Shown piece after piece: positions 1 to 7,621 of a stretch of DNA of 19,368 bases; positions within the stretch are counted from its first letter, which is position 1; every line of letters starts with the position of its first letter. The DNA comes from Akkermansiaceae bacterium. GTDB taxonomy: Bacteria > Verrucomicrobiota > Verrucomicrobiia > Verrucomicrobiales > Akkermansiaceae. The DNA is taken from positions 1 to 19,368 of the forward strand of contig JALZUI010000147.1 of the NCBI GenBank assembly GCA_023301545.1, given 5' to 3'. A program made the position numbers and the translations under genes. Below the pieces are notes generated by a model. It made no database searches. It saw only the letters and a program-made list of their open reading frames with translations, and was not told where the DNA came from.

Positions 1-480
1 AAAGAACAAGGAACCGCCATCGGCACCGCCATTGCCGCCTCTGCAACTCGCCTCACTGAGAAAGAGGCGAAGAGCAAGGTCATCATCCTCATCACAGACG
101 GAGCCAGTAATTCCGGAAACTTAGAACCGGTAGAAGCCGCCCAGCTCGCCAGCAAACTAGGGATCAAAATTTACACCATCGCGATCGGCACAGAGCACGG
201 GCGCGTCCCCTCTTCCATTCAGCGTTTTCCGAAGCAAGAATTCGACATCCCCACTCTCAAGGAAATTGCCCGCTTAACGCGAGGTGAATATTACCGCGCG
301 CGCTCCATCTCCGATCTCCGTAACACCTTCAATACCATTAATGAGCTCGAAAAAAGCGAAGTTCATTCTGTCAAAAAAACAATCACCGAAGAACGATTTA
401 TACCCTTTGCCATCCTTTGCGCCCTCCTCACCAGTTGCGCCCTTCTCTACCGAATTTTCAACCCCAGCACTAGCCTCTGA
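1..480 (+). CDS. batA: BatA-like VWA-domain membrane protein (C-terminal part)
   Basis: The reading frame is open from base 1, so the 5' end lies outside the window; 159 codons and a TGA remain. What is left is the second half of a von Willebrand A domain: a hydrophobic strand ending in TDG (VIILITDG, a metal-site loop), a GIKIYTIAIGT strand, then a helix. A single membrane segment (about residues 134-152 of the fragment, FIPFAILCALLTSCALLY) ends the protein, as in BatA proteins, which are inner-membrane anchored with the VWA domain in the periplasm. The stop is two bases before the ATG of the next VWA gene, so the two are almost surely cotranscribed. The MIDAS DxSxS motif would lie upstream and cannot be checked. 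The Bat name rests on this domain layout and on the batB/batD genes that follow. Confidence in the VWA fold is high, in the exact paralogue moderate. Confidence 0.8.
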   Translation, partial: KEQGTAIGTAIAASATRLTEKEAKSKVIILITDGASNSGNLEPVEAAQLASKLGIKIYTIAIGTEHGRVPSSIQRFPKQEFDIPTLKEIARLTRGEYYRARSISDLRNTFNTINELEKSEVHSVKKTITEERFIPFAILCALLTSCALLYRIFNPSTSL

Positions 481-482
481 TT

Positions 483-2384
483 ATGCAATTTCTCTCTCCC
501 GCATGGCTTCTAGGGCTAATCCTCCCCATCGTCCTAGCCGTCCTCGCAGGCATTCACTACCGCAGGCACCGTCAGCAATGGGGCTCCTTCGTCTCTGACC
601 CTCGACTGGCTTCCCGCCTCGTTCAGCAAAGCTCACCTCTAGCTTGGTGGACGACTACCGCCTTGCTCCTACTCGGTTTAATCCTCACCATTTTCGCCCT
701 CGCAAAACCCATCAACGGAAGCGACACCATCGAAATCCCCTCAAAAGGCAAACGCGTCTACCTCGCCATCGACCTCTCCCGCTCCATGCTGGTAGAAGAC
801 GTCGCCCCCAACCGCCTCACCAAAGCCAAAACCCTCGGAATCGAAATCATCGAAGCCCTTCCCCAGGAAAAAATCGGTATCATCTCCTTTGCTGGCAAGG
901 CTTGGTTAGAGGCCCCGTTGACCACTGATCACGGAGTCCTCACCGAGGTCCTCCTCAGCACCAATGAAAGCAGTGTCCCGTATGGAGGATCTAACTCCGA
1001 ACAACTGTTTTCCATGATCAACACGCTAAGCGCCGATCAAAAAGCAGCGACCGAAACCCTCCTCGTCATCTTAAGCGATGGAGAGTTCCATGAAGAACCA
1101 GCCCCCTCCGATCTCCGGGAAGCCCGCGCGAATGGTTTCACCATCTACACCGTCGGAGTCGGAACCAACGCGGGAGGCATGGTTCCAGATAAGGAAAGCT
1201 TTGACCAACTCTTTCGGGACCGCTCTGGACAACTCGTCAACAGCTCCTTGAATACGCAAACTTTAGAGAAGATCGCCATATTAGGAGGAGGCGAGTCCTT
1301 TCTCGATAGTAATTACGACTTCGTCCCACGCTTGAAGAGAGCCCTCTCTCGCCTCTCAGGGGAAACAGTTGCCTCCAAGAAGCTGATCAACTACAATCAC
1401 ATTTACCCTTACTTCCTTATCCCTGCCCTCCTCTGCCTCTTCCTTGCCAGTATCAGCTCTAAGATCATTAAGCGTATGAAAATCGGCCTCCCCTCTCTTG
1501 GATTATTTTTGATCCTTAATCTCACCACGCAACCCAGCGAAGCCGCAGAGCTTCACGCCTCGTATCAACACGCGCAGGAGCTTATTGAGGAGGAGCAGTA
1601 CGATCAATCGCTTGAAGAAATCTCCGCTCTACTCCTGGACTCAACAGGCGAAAACACCAACAAGCTTCACTTCTCCAAAGGGTACGCCGAATACAAAAAA
1701 GCCGAATACGCCAAAGCCCTTGATTCTTTCTCGCAAAGCCTCCTTTCCGATTCCCCTCAGCTCCAGGCTGAATCTCACTACAACCTAGGGAACACCATCT
1801 ATCAAAAGGGCGTAGCCAAACTCGAAACGGTCGCTAAACTCAAGAACATCACCGAAATCATCGTCCTCCGTGACAAGGTCATCAAAGACTGGAAAGAATC
1901 GCTCGGGCACTATCAAGGAACTCTCCACCTCTCAGCCGACCACCCCACGGCCAAAGAGAATTACGAATACGTCAAATCAAAGCTCGATGAACTCCAAAAA
2001 GAGCAGGATGAACTGATGGATCTCCTCAAACAAATGGGCCAAGGGGAAGGAGAGCAAGGTTCACCCGGAGAAGGGCAAAGCGAATCCCCTGGTGAAGGTG
2101 ATAGTGAAGGAGACAGCGGTGGTGACACCTGGGAAGAACTGAAAAAGAAACTCGATAAAGAGAGCGAAAATAAAGGCGGCTCAGAAAGCGACGACCCTGA
2201 ATCGGGAATAGGTAACGAACACGACCCCGAAAGCGATAATGACGGGCTAGGTGGTGGCTCCCAAGACCATAGTGAAGCCGAACAAGAGCAAGCCCGCGAA
2301 ATGCTCGAAAAAAATAGTGATTTTGAATCTGGTAACCTTCGCACTGGCCGCCAGCGATTCTCTAAACCCTCTAAAGATTGGTAA
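483..2384 (+). CDS. batB: BatB-BatC fusion: VWA domain, TPR repeats and acidic Gly/Glu/Ser tail
   Basis: 633 residues. Two N-terminal membrane segments (about 8-24 and 55-75) lead into a VWA domain (about 90-270) with an intact MIDAS motif, D97-L-S99-R-S101, and a second metal loop at SDG 198-200. A third membrane segment (about 308-327) follows, then a second hydrophobic stretch (336-347) and TPR-like helices (about 357-500) such as YQHAQELIEEEQYDQSLEEI. The end is a low-complexity tail rich in Gly, Glu, Ser and Asp (about 519-610). In the classical Bat operon the VWA protein BatB and the TPR protein BatC are separate; here they form one polypeptide. The start is an ATG two bases after batA's stop, with no Shine-Dalgarno sequence. 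The protein probably acts in the inner membrane and periplasm with BatA and BatD; the molecular role of Bat proteins is poorly known (oligomeric complexes, stress tolerance and aerotolerance have been proposed). Confidence 0.85.
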   Translation: MQFLSPAWLLGLILPIVLAVLAGIHYRRHRQQWGSFVSDPRLASRLVQQSSPLAWWTTTALLLLGLILTIFALAKPINGSDTIEIPSKGKRVYLAIDLSRSMLVEDVAPNRLTKAKTLGIEIIEALPQEKIGIISFAGKAWLEAPLTTDHGVLTEVLLSTNESSVPYGGSNSEQLFSMINTLSADQKAATETLLVILSDGEFHEEPAPSDLREARANGFTIYTVGVGTNAGGMVPDKESFDQLFRDRSGQLVNSSLNTQTLEKIAILGGGESFLDSNYDFVPRLKRALSRLSGETVASKKLINYNHIYPYFLIPALLCLFLASISSKIIKRMKIGLPSLGLFLILNLTTQPSEAAELHASYQHAQELIEEEQYDQSLEEISALLLDSTGENTNKLHFSKGYAEYKKAEYAKALDSFSQSLLSDSPQLQAESHYNLGNTIYQKGVAKLETVAKLKNITEIIVLRDKVIKDWKESLGHYQGTLHLSADHPTAKENYEYVKSKLDELQKEQDELMDLLKQMGQGEGEQGSPGEGQSESPGEGDSEGDSGGDTWEELKKKLDKESENKGGSESDDPESGIGNEHDPESDNDGLGGGSQDHSEAEQEQAREMLEKNSDFESGNLRTGRQRFSKPSKDW

Positions 2385-4867
2385 TGAAGACCCTCCTTAT
2401 ACTCCTCCTCACATGCACGCTCGCTTGGGCTAAGATCCCCGTGCGCACTTACTTGACCTCGTCCTACCTAATCCCAGGTGAGACCACGAGCCTCGTTATC
2501 GAAACTCGTGCTCCTATCTCCCGCGATATTCAGATTCCTCACTCCGATTTATTCGACCTCCAATATCAGACCCGCACCCTTTTCACGCTAAAGGACAGGT
2601 CTAGAGGATATCGCTACCAATTCGTCCTTTCCTCCCTCAATCAAGGCACTCATCAAATCCCCTCTTTCCCACTAGAAATCGAGGGCGTAAACTTCCAGTC
2701 ACAAGCCCTCGAATTCGAGGTTCATCCATCAACCTCGCTCAACTTTCAAAGCGTCCAGATCGGTAACCGTGAAATCACTTACGCCACCCGTGTTTTCCTT
2801 CCTGAACGCGATCTCTATGTTGGCGAAACCGTTCCTACCGAAGTCAAAGTTTACCTTCCCTACCTCCCACGCCATTACACCGTAATCGAGACCGGCCTAC
2901 CCGAAGTCAAACGCGATGGGATGTCCGCATGGCGCTACCACGCCGTACGCCCTCCGCGTTCAGGCCCTCAACCCTTTCTTACCTCCCAAGGTTCATACAC
3001 CGCGATCACTTACAGAAGTTCAGCGCATGCTCTCCGCGCCGGAGAAATTAGCTTAGGTGGTGGTAATGCTCGCCCCGTCTTCAAGGCCGTTAGTAGCTTA
3101 TTTGGACAAACTCGCTGGGAAGACCTCCCCATTTACCTCCCGCTCGAAAAAATTAGCCGCACCGCGATCGCGCTCCCCGCAGGAGCACCAGACTCCTTCC
3201 GTGGAGCTGTCGGGCAATACCAATTAGAACTCGGAATAGACGGCGTCGCTAACGCCAGCCTGGACACCCCCATCGCCCTCAACATTCAAGTCATGGGCAC
3301 TGGAAACCTCGACAAAATTGAAGCCCCGATCATTACCGATTCCGAAAACTGGAAAGTCTATGAAGCCACTAAAGCGCAACGAGATTCCGAACGTCGCTAC
3401 CTCTCGGGACATGTCGAATTCACCCAGCTCCTCCGTGCAAAAACTGCGCAGAGACACCTTCCCGCCTTTGCCTTCAGCTACTTCGACCCTACTAAAAAAG
3501 AATACGTAACCCTCAACACTCCCAAGCTCCCCCTCCAGGCCAACGCTTCGATCCCTCCTGTTGAAACTGCTCCTCAACAGAAAGCCTCCAGCCCTGCCAC
3601 GACAGAGCTCGCAGAAACCCCACCTCCCCCTATCGCTGATTTAGAAGCGATCATTCCGCGCGAAAACATGGCCGACGTCCTCGGGCTCATCCCTGACCCC
3701 GTCCTCCACCGCAAAACAGCGAACCCAAGCCTCCTCCGTTTTTGGCCTATTCTTCCAGCTCTGTTAGCCCTCTTCCTCCTCGTCGTCCATCTCCGCCGCT
3801 ACATGCGGGAGCGGAAATTAAATTCCCCACTAAAGCACAGCGCTAAAAAAGCCCTCAGTGAACTCAAAGCTGAATCCGAACCGATTCCATTCTTGAAAAA
3901 GGCCGCCACCTTCACTGACCTCCTTCCAGAAAGCGCCCATGAACTAAAAAATGAGGTCACCAGCCTTCGCGACCAAGCTTGTTTTGTGCCCGACAAATCA
4001 CAGTCCCCTCTCACCACTAATGATCGCCACCGCCTCTTGAAAAAACTCAGTGCCGCCACCAAGCATCTCGTTCTGATCACCATGCTCTCGCTTGCCATCA
4101 CCGACCAAGCACAGGCACAAGAAAGCCCCTCAAAAGCTCATAGCTCAGCCCTAGCGGCCACTGACAAGCAAGACTACCAAACCGCCCTCAGCGAATACCT
4201 CAACGCCTACCCTGAGCTAGATTACCCTGCCGACATTCTCTACAACATAGGCACCCTCTACGCTAAGCTCGACCGCCCGGGACAAGCTATGCTCTACTAC
4301 CGCCGCGCCCTCCTCCAAGAGCCAAACCACCCCGAGGTTCAGCAAAACCTCAACTACCTTGAGCGCGTCAATGGTTCGATCATCATTCGCCGATCGGGCT
4401 TCTACCGCTACCTCAGCATGGTGCCTCTGCAGACGCTCAAAACCACCCTCTACGCCTCCCTTTGGTTCTTACTTTGCGCCCTGCTCGCGCTCACTCTTTT
4501 ACCGCGGTCACGTTTCCGAATTAGCCTCTGGGTCTGCGCCTTTATTCTCGCCTTTCTTACCCCCATCATTTTCTCCTTCATCCTAGTCTACCCCTCAGAC
4601 GGGAAGTTCAGCCCGATTCATGAGACCGCCATCATCACGGCCAACGAACCCGTCACCGCGAGGACGGGAGCTGCCAGCGATGCCGCCCGCGTCATCATCG
4701 CCCCTCCAGGAAGCCCCGCCAAAGTCATCCTCCAGAGAGGTCTGTGGGCTTATCTAGAATTCGTCGATAACACCAGAGCATGGGTGAGCACGCAGGACAT
4801 CACCATGCTCGCCCCAAGCGATAGTTTTCAAGAAGTCACCCCCGTCGAAGAGACCCCTGATCTCTAA
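2384..4867 (+). CDS. batD: BatD-BatE fusion: BatD, TPR and SH3-like domains
   Basis: 827 residues from the ATG at 2384. A TTG at 2378 is also in frame, but the ATG shares its A with batB's TAA stop (TAATG) and gives a clean signal peptide (MKTLLILLLTCTLAWA). Residues about 20-390 are BatD-like beta-rich periplasmic sequence (oxygen-tolerance family), followed by a membrane segment near 449-470. A cytoplasmic-looking stretch and a second hydrophobic segment (about 561-579) precede TPR repeats (about 588-659, e.g. YNIGTLYAKLDRPGQAMLYY). Then come two membrane segments (about 687-707 and 713-737) and a C-terminal SH3-like domain (about 746-816, with W..L...W pattern). TPR plus SH3 is the BatE layout, so batD and batE appear fused. 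The overlap with batB suggests translational coupling and balanced amounts. The boundaries of the fused parts are my estimate. Confidence 0.82.
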   Translation: MKTLLILLLTCTLAWAKIPVRTYLTSSYLIPGETTSLVIETRAPISRDIQIPHSDLFDLQYQTRTLFTLKDRSRGYRYQFVLSSLNQGTHQIPSFPLEIEGVNFQSQALEFEVHPSTSLNFQSVQIGNREITYATRVFLPERDLYVGETVPTEVKVYLPYLPRHYTVIETGLPEVKRDGMSAWRYHAVRPPRSGPQPFLTSQGSYTAITYRSSAHALRAGEISLGGGNARPVFKAVSSLFGQTRWEDLPIYLPLEKISRTAIALPAGAPDSFRGAVGQYQLELGIDGVANASLDTPIALNIQVMGTGNLDKIEAPIITDSENWKVYEATKAQRDSERRYLSGHVEFTQLLRAKTAQRHLPAFAFSYFDPTKKEYVTLNTPKLPLQANASIPPVETAPQQKASSPATTELAETPPPPIADLEAIIPRENMADVLGLIPDPVLHRKTANPSLLRFWPILPALLALFLLVVHLRRYMRERKLNSPLKHSAKKALSELKAESEPIPFLKKAATFTDLLPESAHELKNEVTSLRDQACFVPDKSQSPLTTNDRHRLLKKLSAATKHLVLITMLSLAITDQAQAQESPSKAHSSALAATDKQDYQTALSEYLNAYPELDYPADILYNIGTLYAKLDRPGQAMLYYRRALLQEPNHPEVQQNLNYLERVNGSIIIRRSGFYRYLSMVPLQTLKTTLYASLWFLLCALLALTLLPRSRFRISLWVCAFILAFLTPIIFSFILVYPSDGKFSPIHETAIITANEPVTARTGAASDAARVIIAPPGSPAKVILQRGLWAYLEFVDNTRAWVSTQDITMLAPSDSFQEVTPVEETPDL

Positions 4868-4922
4868 TCGCATTTCGTGATTAATCCTTTATCTTTTCCC
4901 TCTTTCCCACTACATCCCCCGT

Positions 4923-5717
4923 ATGAACACAGGCGACTCCACCAAACCCTTAATCGAAGTTCGAGGACTTAAAAAATCATTCGGCGACCGACAAATCTTA
5001 AAGGGGATTGATATCGATGTCTATCCTGAGGAGACGCTGGTTCTCCTGGGTGGGTCAGGGAGTGGTAAAAGCGTGCTCACCAAGCACATGGTTGGCCTGA
5101 TGTCCCCGAATGAAGGCTCCGTGAAGTTTGAGGGAGAAGAAATCTCCGAGCTAAGCGAGCGCAAACTCGCTCCCATTAGGAAAAAAATGGGAATCATGTT
5201 CCAAAACGGTGCTCTCTTTGACTCAATGACCGTCGGCCAAAACATTGCCTTTCCCCTCCTCGAAGATGGAATCAAAGACGAAGCCTTGATCACAGAAAAG
5301 GTGAAAGAAGCCCTGCGCATCGTTAACCTTAAAGGCGAAGAAGACAAGATGCCCTCTGACCTCTCAGGCGGAATGAGAAAGCGTGTAGCGCTGGCTCGGG
5401 CGATCGTAGATCACCCCTCCGTAGTCATCTATGACGAACCACACGCCGGCCTCGACCCGATCACCTCCGATGTCATTGATCACCTGATTAAGCGATTAGA
5501 GCGCGACCTCAAAATCACCAACATCATCATCACTCACGAGCTCCGCAGCGCCTTTCGGATCGCCACCAGGATCGCCTTCTTGCAAAACGGCGAAATCTAC
5601 TGGACAGGCACCCCCAAAGAGATGCAAGAGTCCACCGACCCCGTTCTGGCGAGTTTCCTCTCAGGTACTTCCGATCAAGGAAGCTGGGAGCAGGCTGACT
5701 ACCCTACTCCTCACTAA
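4923..5717 (+). CDS. mlaF: MlaF-type ABC transporter ATP-binding protein (MCE lipid transport)
   Basis: 264 residues, usual length for MlaF. All ABC motifs are present: Walker A GGSGSGKS 43-50, Q-loop Q94, signature LSGGM 147-151, Walker B VVIYDEP 167-173 and the switch histidine H205. The sequence FQNGALFDSMTVGQNIAFPL after the Q-loop is typical of the ATPases that pair with MCE proteins in phospholipid or organic solvent tolerance transporters. After the Walker B glutamate it has DEPHAGLDP, with His where Thr or Phe is common. It is the cytoplasmic ATPase that powers lipid movement between the envelope membranes. The partner mlaD starts 59 bp downstream, but no permease (mlaE) gene adjoins, so the permease must be elsewhere. 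The upstream 55 bp are pyrimidine-rich with no clear ribosome binding site. Confidence 0.9.
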   Translation: MNTGDSTKPLIEVRGLKKSFGDRQILKGIDIDVYPEETLVLLGGSGSGKSVLTKHMVGLMSPNEGSVKFEGEEISELSERKLAPIRKKMGIMFQNGALFDSMTVGQNIAFPLLEDGIKDEALITEKVKEALRIVNLKGEEDKMPSDLSGGMRKRVALARAIVDHPSVVIYDEPHAGLDPITSDVIDHLIKRLERDLKITNIIITHELRSAFRIATRIAFLQNGEIYWTGTPKEMQESTDPVLASFLSGTSDQGSWEQADYPTPH

Positions 5718-5724
5718 TTTTTAT

Positions 5725-5742
5725 TGGATTTTTCATAATCCA
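5725..5742. promoter_or_regulatory. Small dyad and possible promoter between mlaF and mlaD
   Basis: TGGATT/AATCCA form a 6-bp stem with a 6-nt loop. TTGGAT (5724-5729), a 16-bp spacer and TATGCT (5746-5751) could be an internal promoter giving mlaD a 25-base leader. The alternative is simple readthrough from mlaF. Confidence 0.25.
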
Positions 5743-5776
5743 GATTATGCTCACCCACTAACGACCTCTATTTATC

Positions 5777-6802
5777 ATGAAAAAGAAGAAATCTCCAATC
5801 CTCTCTGTCAGCCTCTTCCTCCTTGCAGGGTTTGGTATTCTCGGGTGGATGCTCCTCAGCTATGGAGCCTCTGACAAGGCCCACGAAGGGATTAATGTGA
5901 CGGTCGAATTCTCCGACGCCTCTGGGATCATCGAAGGAGGCTTAGTTCGTCTCTCTGGAGCTAATGTCGGATATGTTTCCGCGCCCCCTACCCTCAATGA
6001 AAGGCTCCGCGTAAATGTTCCTCTATCTATTCGCGATGACATCAATATCCCGGCCAACGCCACCTTCAAAATCGTCCCTCTGTCCATGTTAGGAGATAAA
6101 GCGATCTACATCGTCCACCCTGACGAACCCGTAGCAGAACGCCTCAAAAGCGGCACCCACTTTATCGGGAACAGCCCTAAGGGACTCGACTCCCTACAAC
6201 AAGAAGCCGAAACGCTAACGATCCAGGTCAAAGAGATCTTAGCCAAATCTGATGCAACCTTCGAAATCGTCAATCACACCTTAGCAAAATACGCCGAGAC
6301 CGCTGACCATCTTAACACCTCCCTCGCCCGCCTCAATAACTCAATCTTATCCGAGGAATCACTGGCTGGGATCAACGCCACAATCGCTAACCTTGATAGC
6401 GCTACGCAGGAAGTCGAAAAGTTCAGCAAGTCACTGGCCCCGATGGCAGCTGAAACCCGACTTACCCTTAGTCAATTCACGGACACAGCGACTAAGACAA
6501 ACAAACTTGTATCAACTGCTAGCGATCGCATGGATGAGCTTGCACCGGTTCTTAAAACCCTACCAGAAACTCTCGATACCTACTCTAAGCTAGGGAAAAC
6601 TTATACCGAAGTAGGTCAAACACTGCAAAGCGCCATCTCTAGCGATGATAGCTTAGTAGGAGCTCTCACTAGTGATAGCGAAATGAAACAGGATGCCAAG
6701 AGCTTCGTCAAAAACCTGAAAAATAACGGAATCTTAGGCTACAAGGACAACGCGACTAACGAAGAAGATCCCCGAGATCGTTACCGCGGCGTACGACGCT
6801 AA
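5777..6802 (+). CDS. mlaD: MlaD-type MCE-domain protein (periplasmic lipid carrier subunit)
   Basis: 341 residues. A basic N-terminus (MKKKK) and one membrane segment (about 8-30) are followed by an MCE domain (about 38-115) containing the family pattern GIIEGGLVRLSGANVGYV and a later GDKAIYI strand. From about 135 to 315 the protein is long, helical and rich in Ala, Thr, Leu and Glu, probably a coiled coil or helical needle, as seen in longer MCE proteins. MCE proteins form hexameric rings or tubes that hold lipids between inner and outer membranes. It lies 59 bp after the MlaF-type ATPase and 6 bp before tlyA. The MCE assignment is firm; the lipid substrate and direction of transport cannot be told from sequence. 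Confidence 0.88.
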   Translation: MKKKKSPILSVSLFLLAGFGILGWMLLSYGASDKAHEGINVTVEFSDASGIIEGGLVRLSGANVGYVSAPPTLNERLRVNVPLSIRDDINIPANATFKIVPLSMLGDKAIYIVHPDEPVAERLKSGTHFIGNSPKGLDSLQQEAETLTIQVKEILAKSDATFEIVNHTLAKYAETADHLNTSLARLNNSILSEESLAGINATIANLDSATQEVEKFSKSLAPMAAETRLTLSQFTDTATKTNKLVSTASDRMDELAPVLKTLPETLDTYSKLGKTYTEVGQTLQSAISSDDSLVGALTSDSEMKQDAKSFVKNLKNNGILGYKDNATNEEDPRDRYRGVRR

Positions 6803-6808
6803 TTCACC

Positions 6809-7549
6809 ATGGCTAAGACCGAACGCGCAGACGTTTTACTCGTCTCTCTAGGGCTCTGTGATACCAGAGAGCAAGCCAAGCGCCTGATCATGGCTGGCGA
6901 GGTCTTAAATGGCACCCATAAGGTCGCAAAACCGAGCTCCAAACTCCCACACGAGGCTCAACTGTCGGTCAAAAACAAGCCGAAGTATGTCTCCCGTGCA
7001 GGCTTCAAACTCGAAGGTGCGCTCGATCAATTCCCAATTTCTGTAGAAGGCATCACCGCCGTTGACATCGGCTCTTCTACGGGCGGATTCACTGATTGCC
7101 TGCTCCAACGAGGAGCGGAAAAAGTTCACGCGGTTGATGTAGGAACGAACCAACTCGTCTACAAGCTCCGCACCCACCCTAGAGTACAAGTAAAGGAACA
7201 GTTCAACGCCCGCTACATGGATGTTGATGACCTAGGCGAACAAGTCGATCTTGCCGTCATGGATGTCTCCTTTATCTCCCTCACCCGCATCTGGCCAGCG
7301 GCCAAGCGCGTACTAAAACCCGAGGGGCAACTCATTGCGCTCATTAAACCTCAATTCGAGCTCTCTAAGGAGGAAGTATCCGTCGGTAAGGGCATAATCA
7401 AAGATCCCGCTCTACACCAAAAAGCGATTGAAAAAATGCGCCTCTTTAACGAAGCTGAGCTCGGGATGCAATGGATCGAAGTGACGGACTCCCCGATCAC
7501 CGGAACCGATGGAAACAAGGAGTTCCTCGTGTGGTTAAAAATGCCGTAA
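6809..7549 (+). CDS. tlyA: TlyA-family rRNA 2'-O-methyltransferase
   Basis: 246 residues, normal for the TlyA / hemolysin A family. An S4 RNA-binding domain at the N-terminus (about 6-58, RADVLLVSLGLCDTREQAKR) precedes an FtsJ/RrmJ-type methyltransferase domain. The SAM-binding loop is VDIGSSTGGF (85-94), and the K-D-K-E catalytic set fits K67 (SRAGFK), D152 (VMDVSF), K180 (LIKPQFE) and E238 (NKEFLVW). Known TlyA enzymes methylate ribose of cytidines in 16S and/or 23S rRNA, which in some bacteria affects capreomycin sensitivity; the short (type I) or long (type II) class was not resolved here. The ATG lies six bases after mlaD's stop with no evident Shine-Dalgarno sequence, so it is probably cotranscribed. 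Confidence 0.92.
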   Translation: MAKTERADVLLVSLGLCDTREQAKRLIMAGEVLNGTHKVAKPSSKLPHEAQLSVKNKPKYVSRAGFKLEGALDQFPISVEGITAVDIGSSTGGFTDCLLQRGAEKVHAVDVGTNQLVYKLRTHPRVQVKEQFNARYMDVDDLGEQVDLAVMDVSFISLTRIWPAAKRVLKPEGQLIALIKPQFELSKEEVSVGKGIIKDPALHQKAIEKMRLFNEAELGMQWIEVTDSPITGTDGNKEFLVWLKMP

Positions 7550-7583
7550 TCGGATAGCGCACACTACTTTTACAAGGTTCCTA

Positions 7584-7612
7584 TTGCATCACGGGGGCAG
7601 ATTTGTCATGTA
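7584..7612 (+). promoter_or_regulatory. Putative promoter of hom (TTGCAT box)
   Basis: TTGCAT at 7584-7589 is a possible -35 box. With a 17-bp spacer the -10 position holds CATGTA (7607-7612), a poor match; TAAAAC at 7611-7616 is an alternative with a spacing of 21. The ATG is at 7622. The -35 box resembles those before gltX and the DUF2071 gene. Confidence 0.3.
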
Positions 7613-7621
7613 AAACGTATA

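Noticed and set aside
1961..2344. Minus-strand reading frame of 127 codons under the BatB-BatC tail
   Set aside because: It is the Ser/Pro-rich reverse of the Gly/Glu/Ser repeat region and has no independent features.
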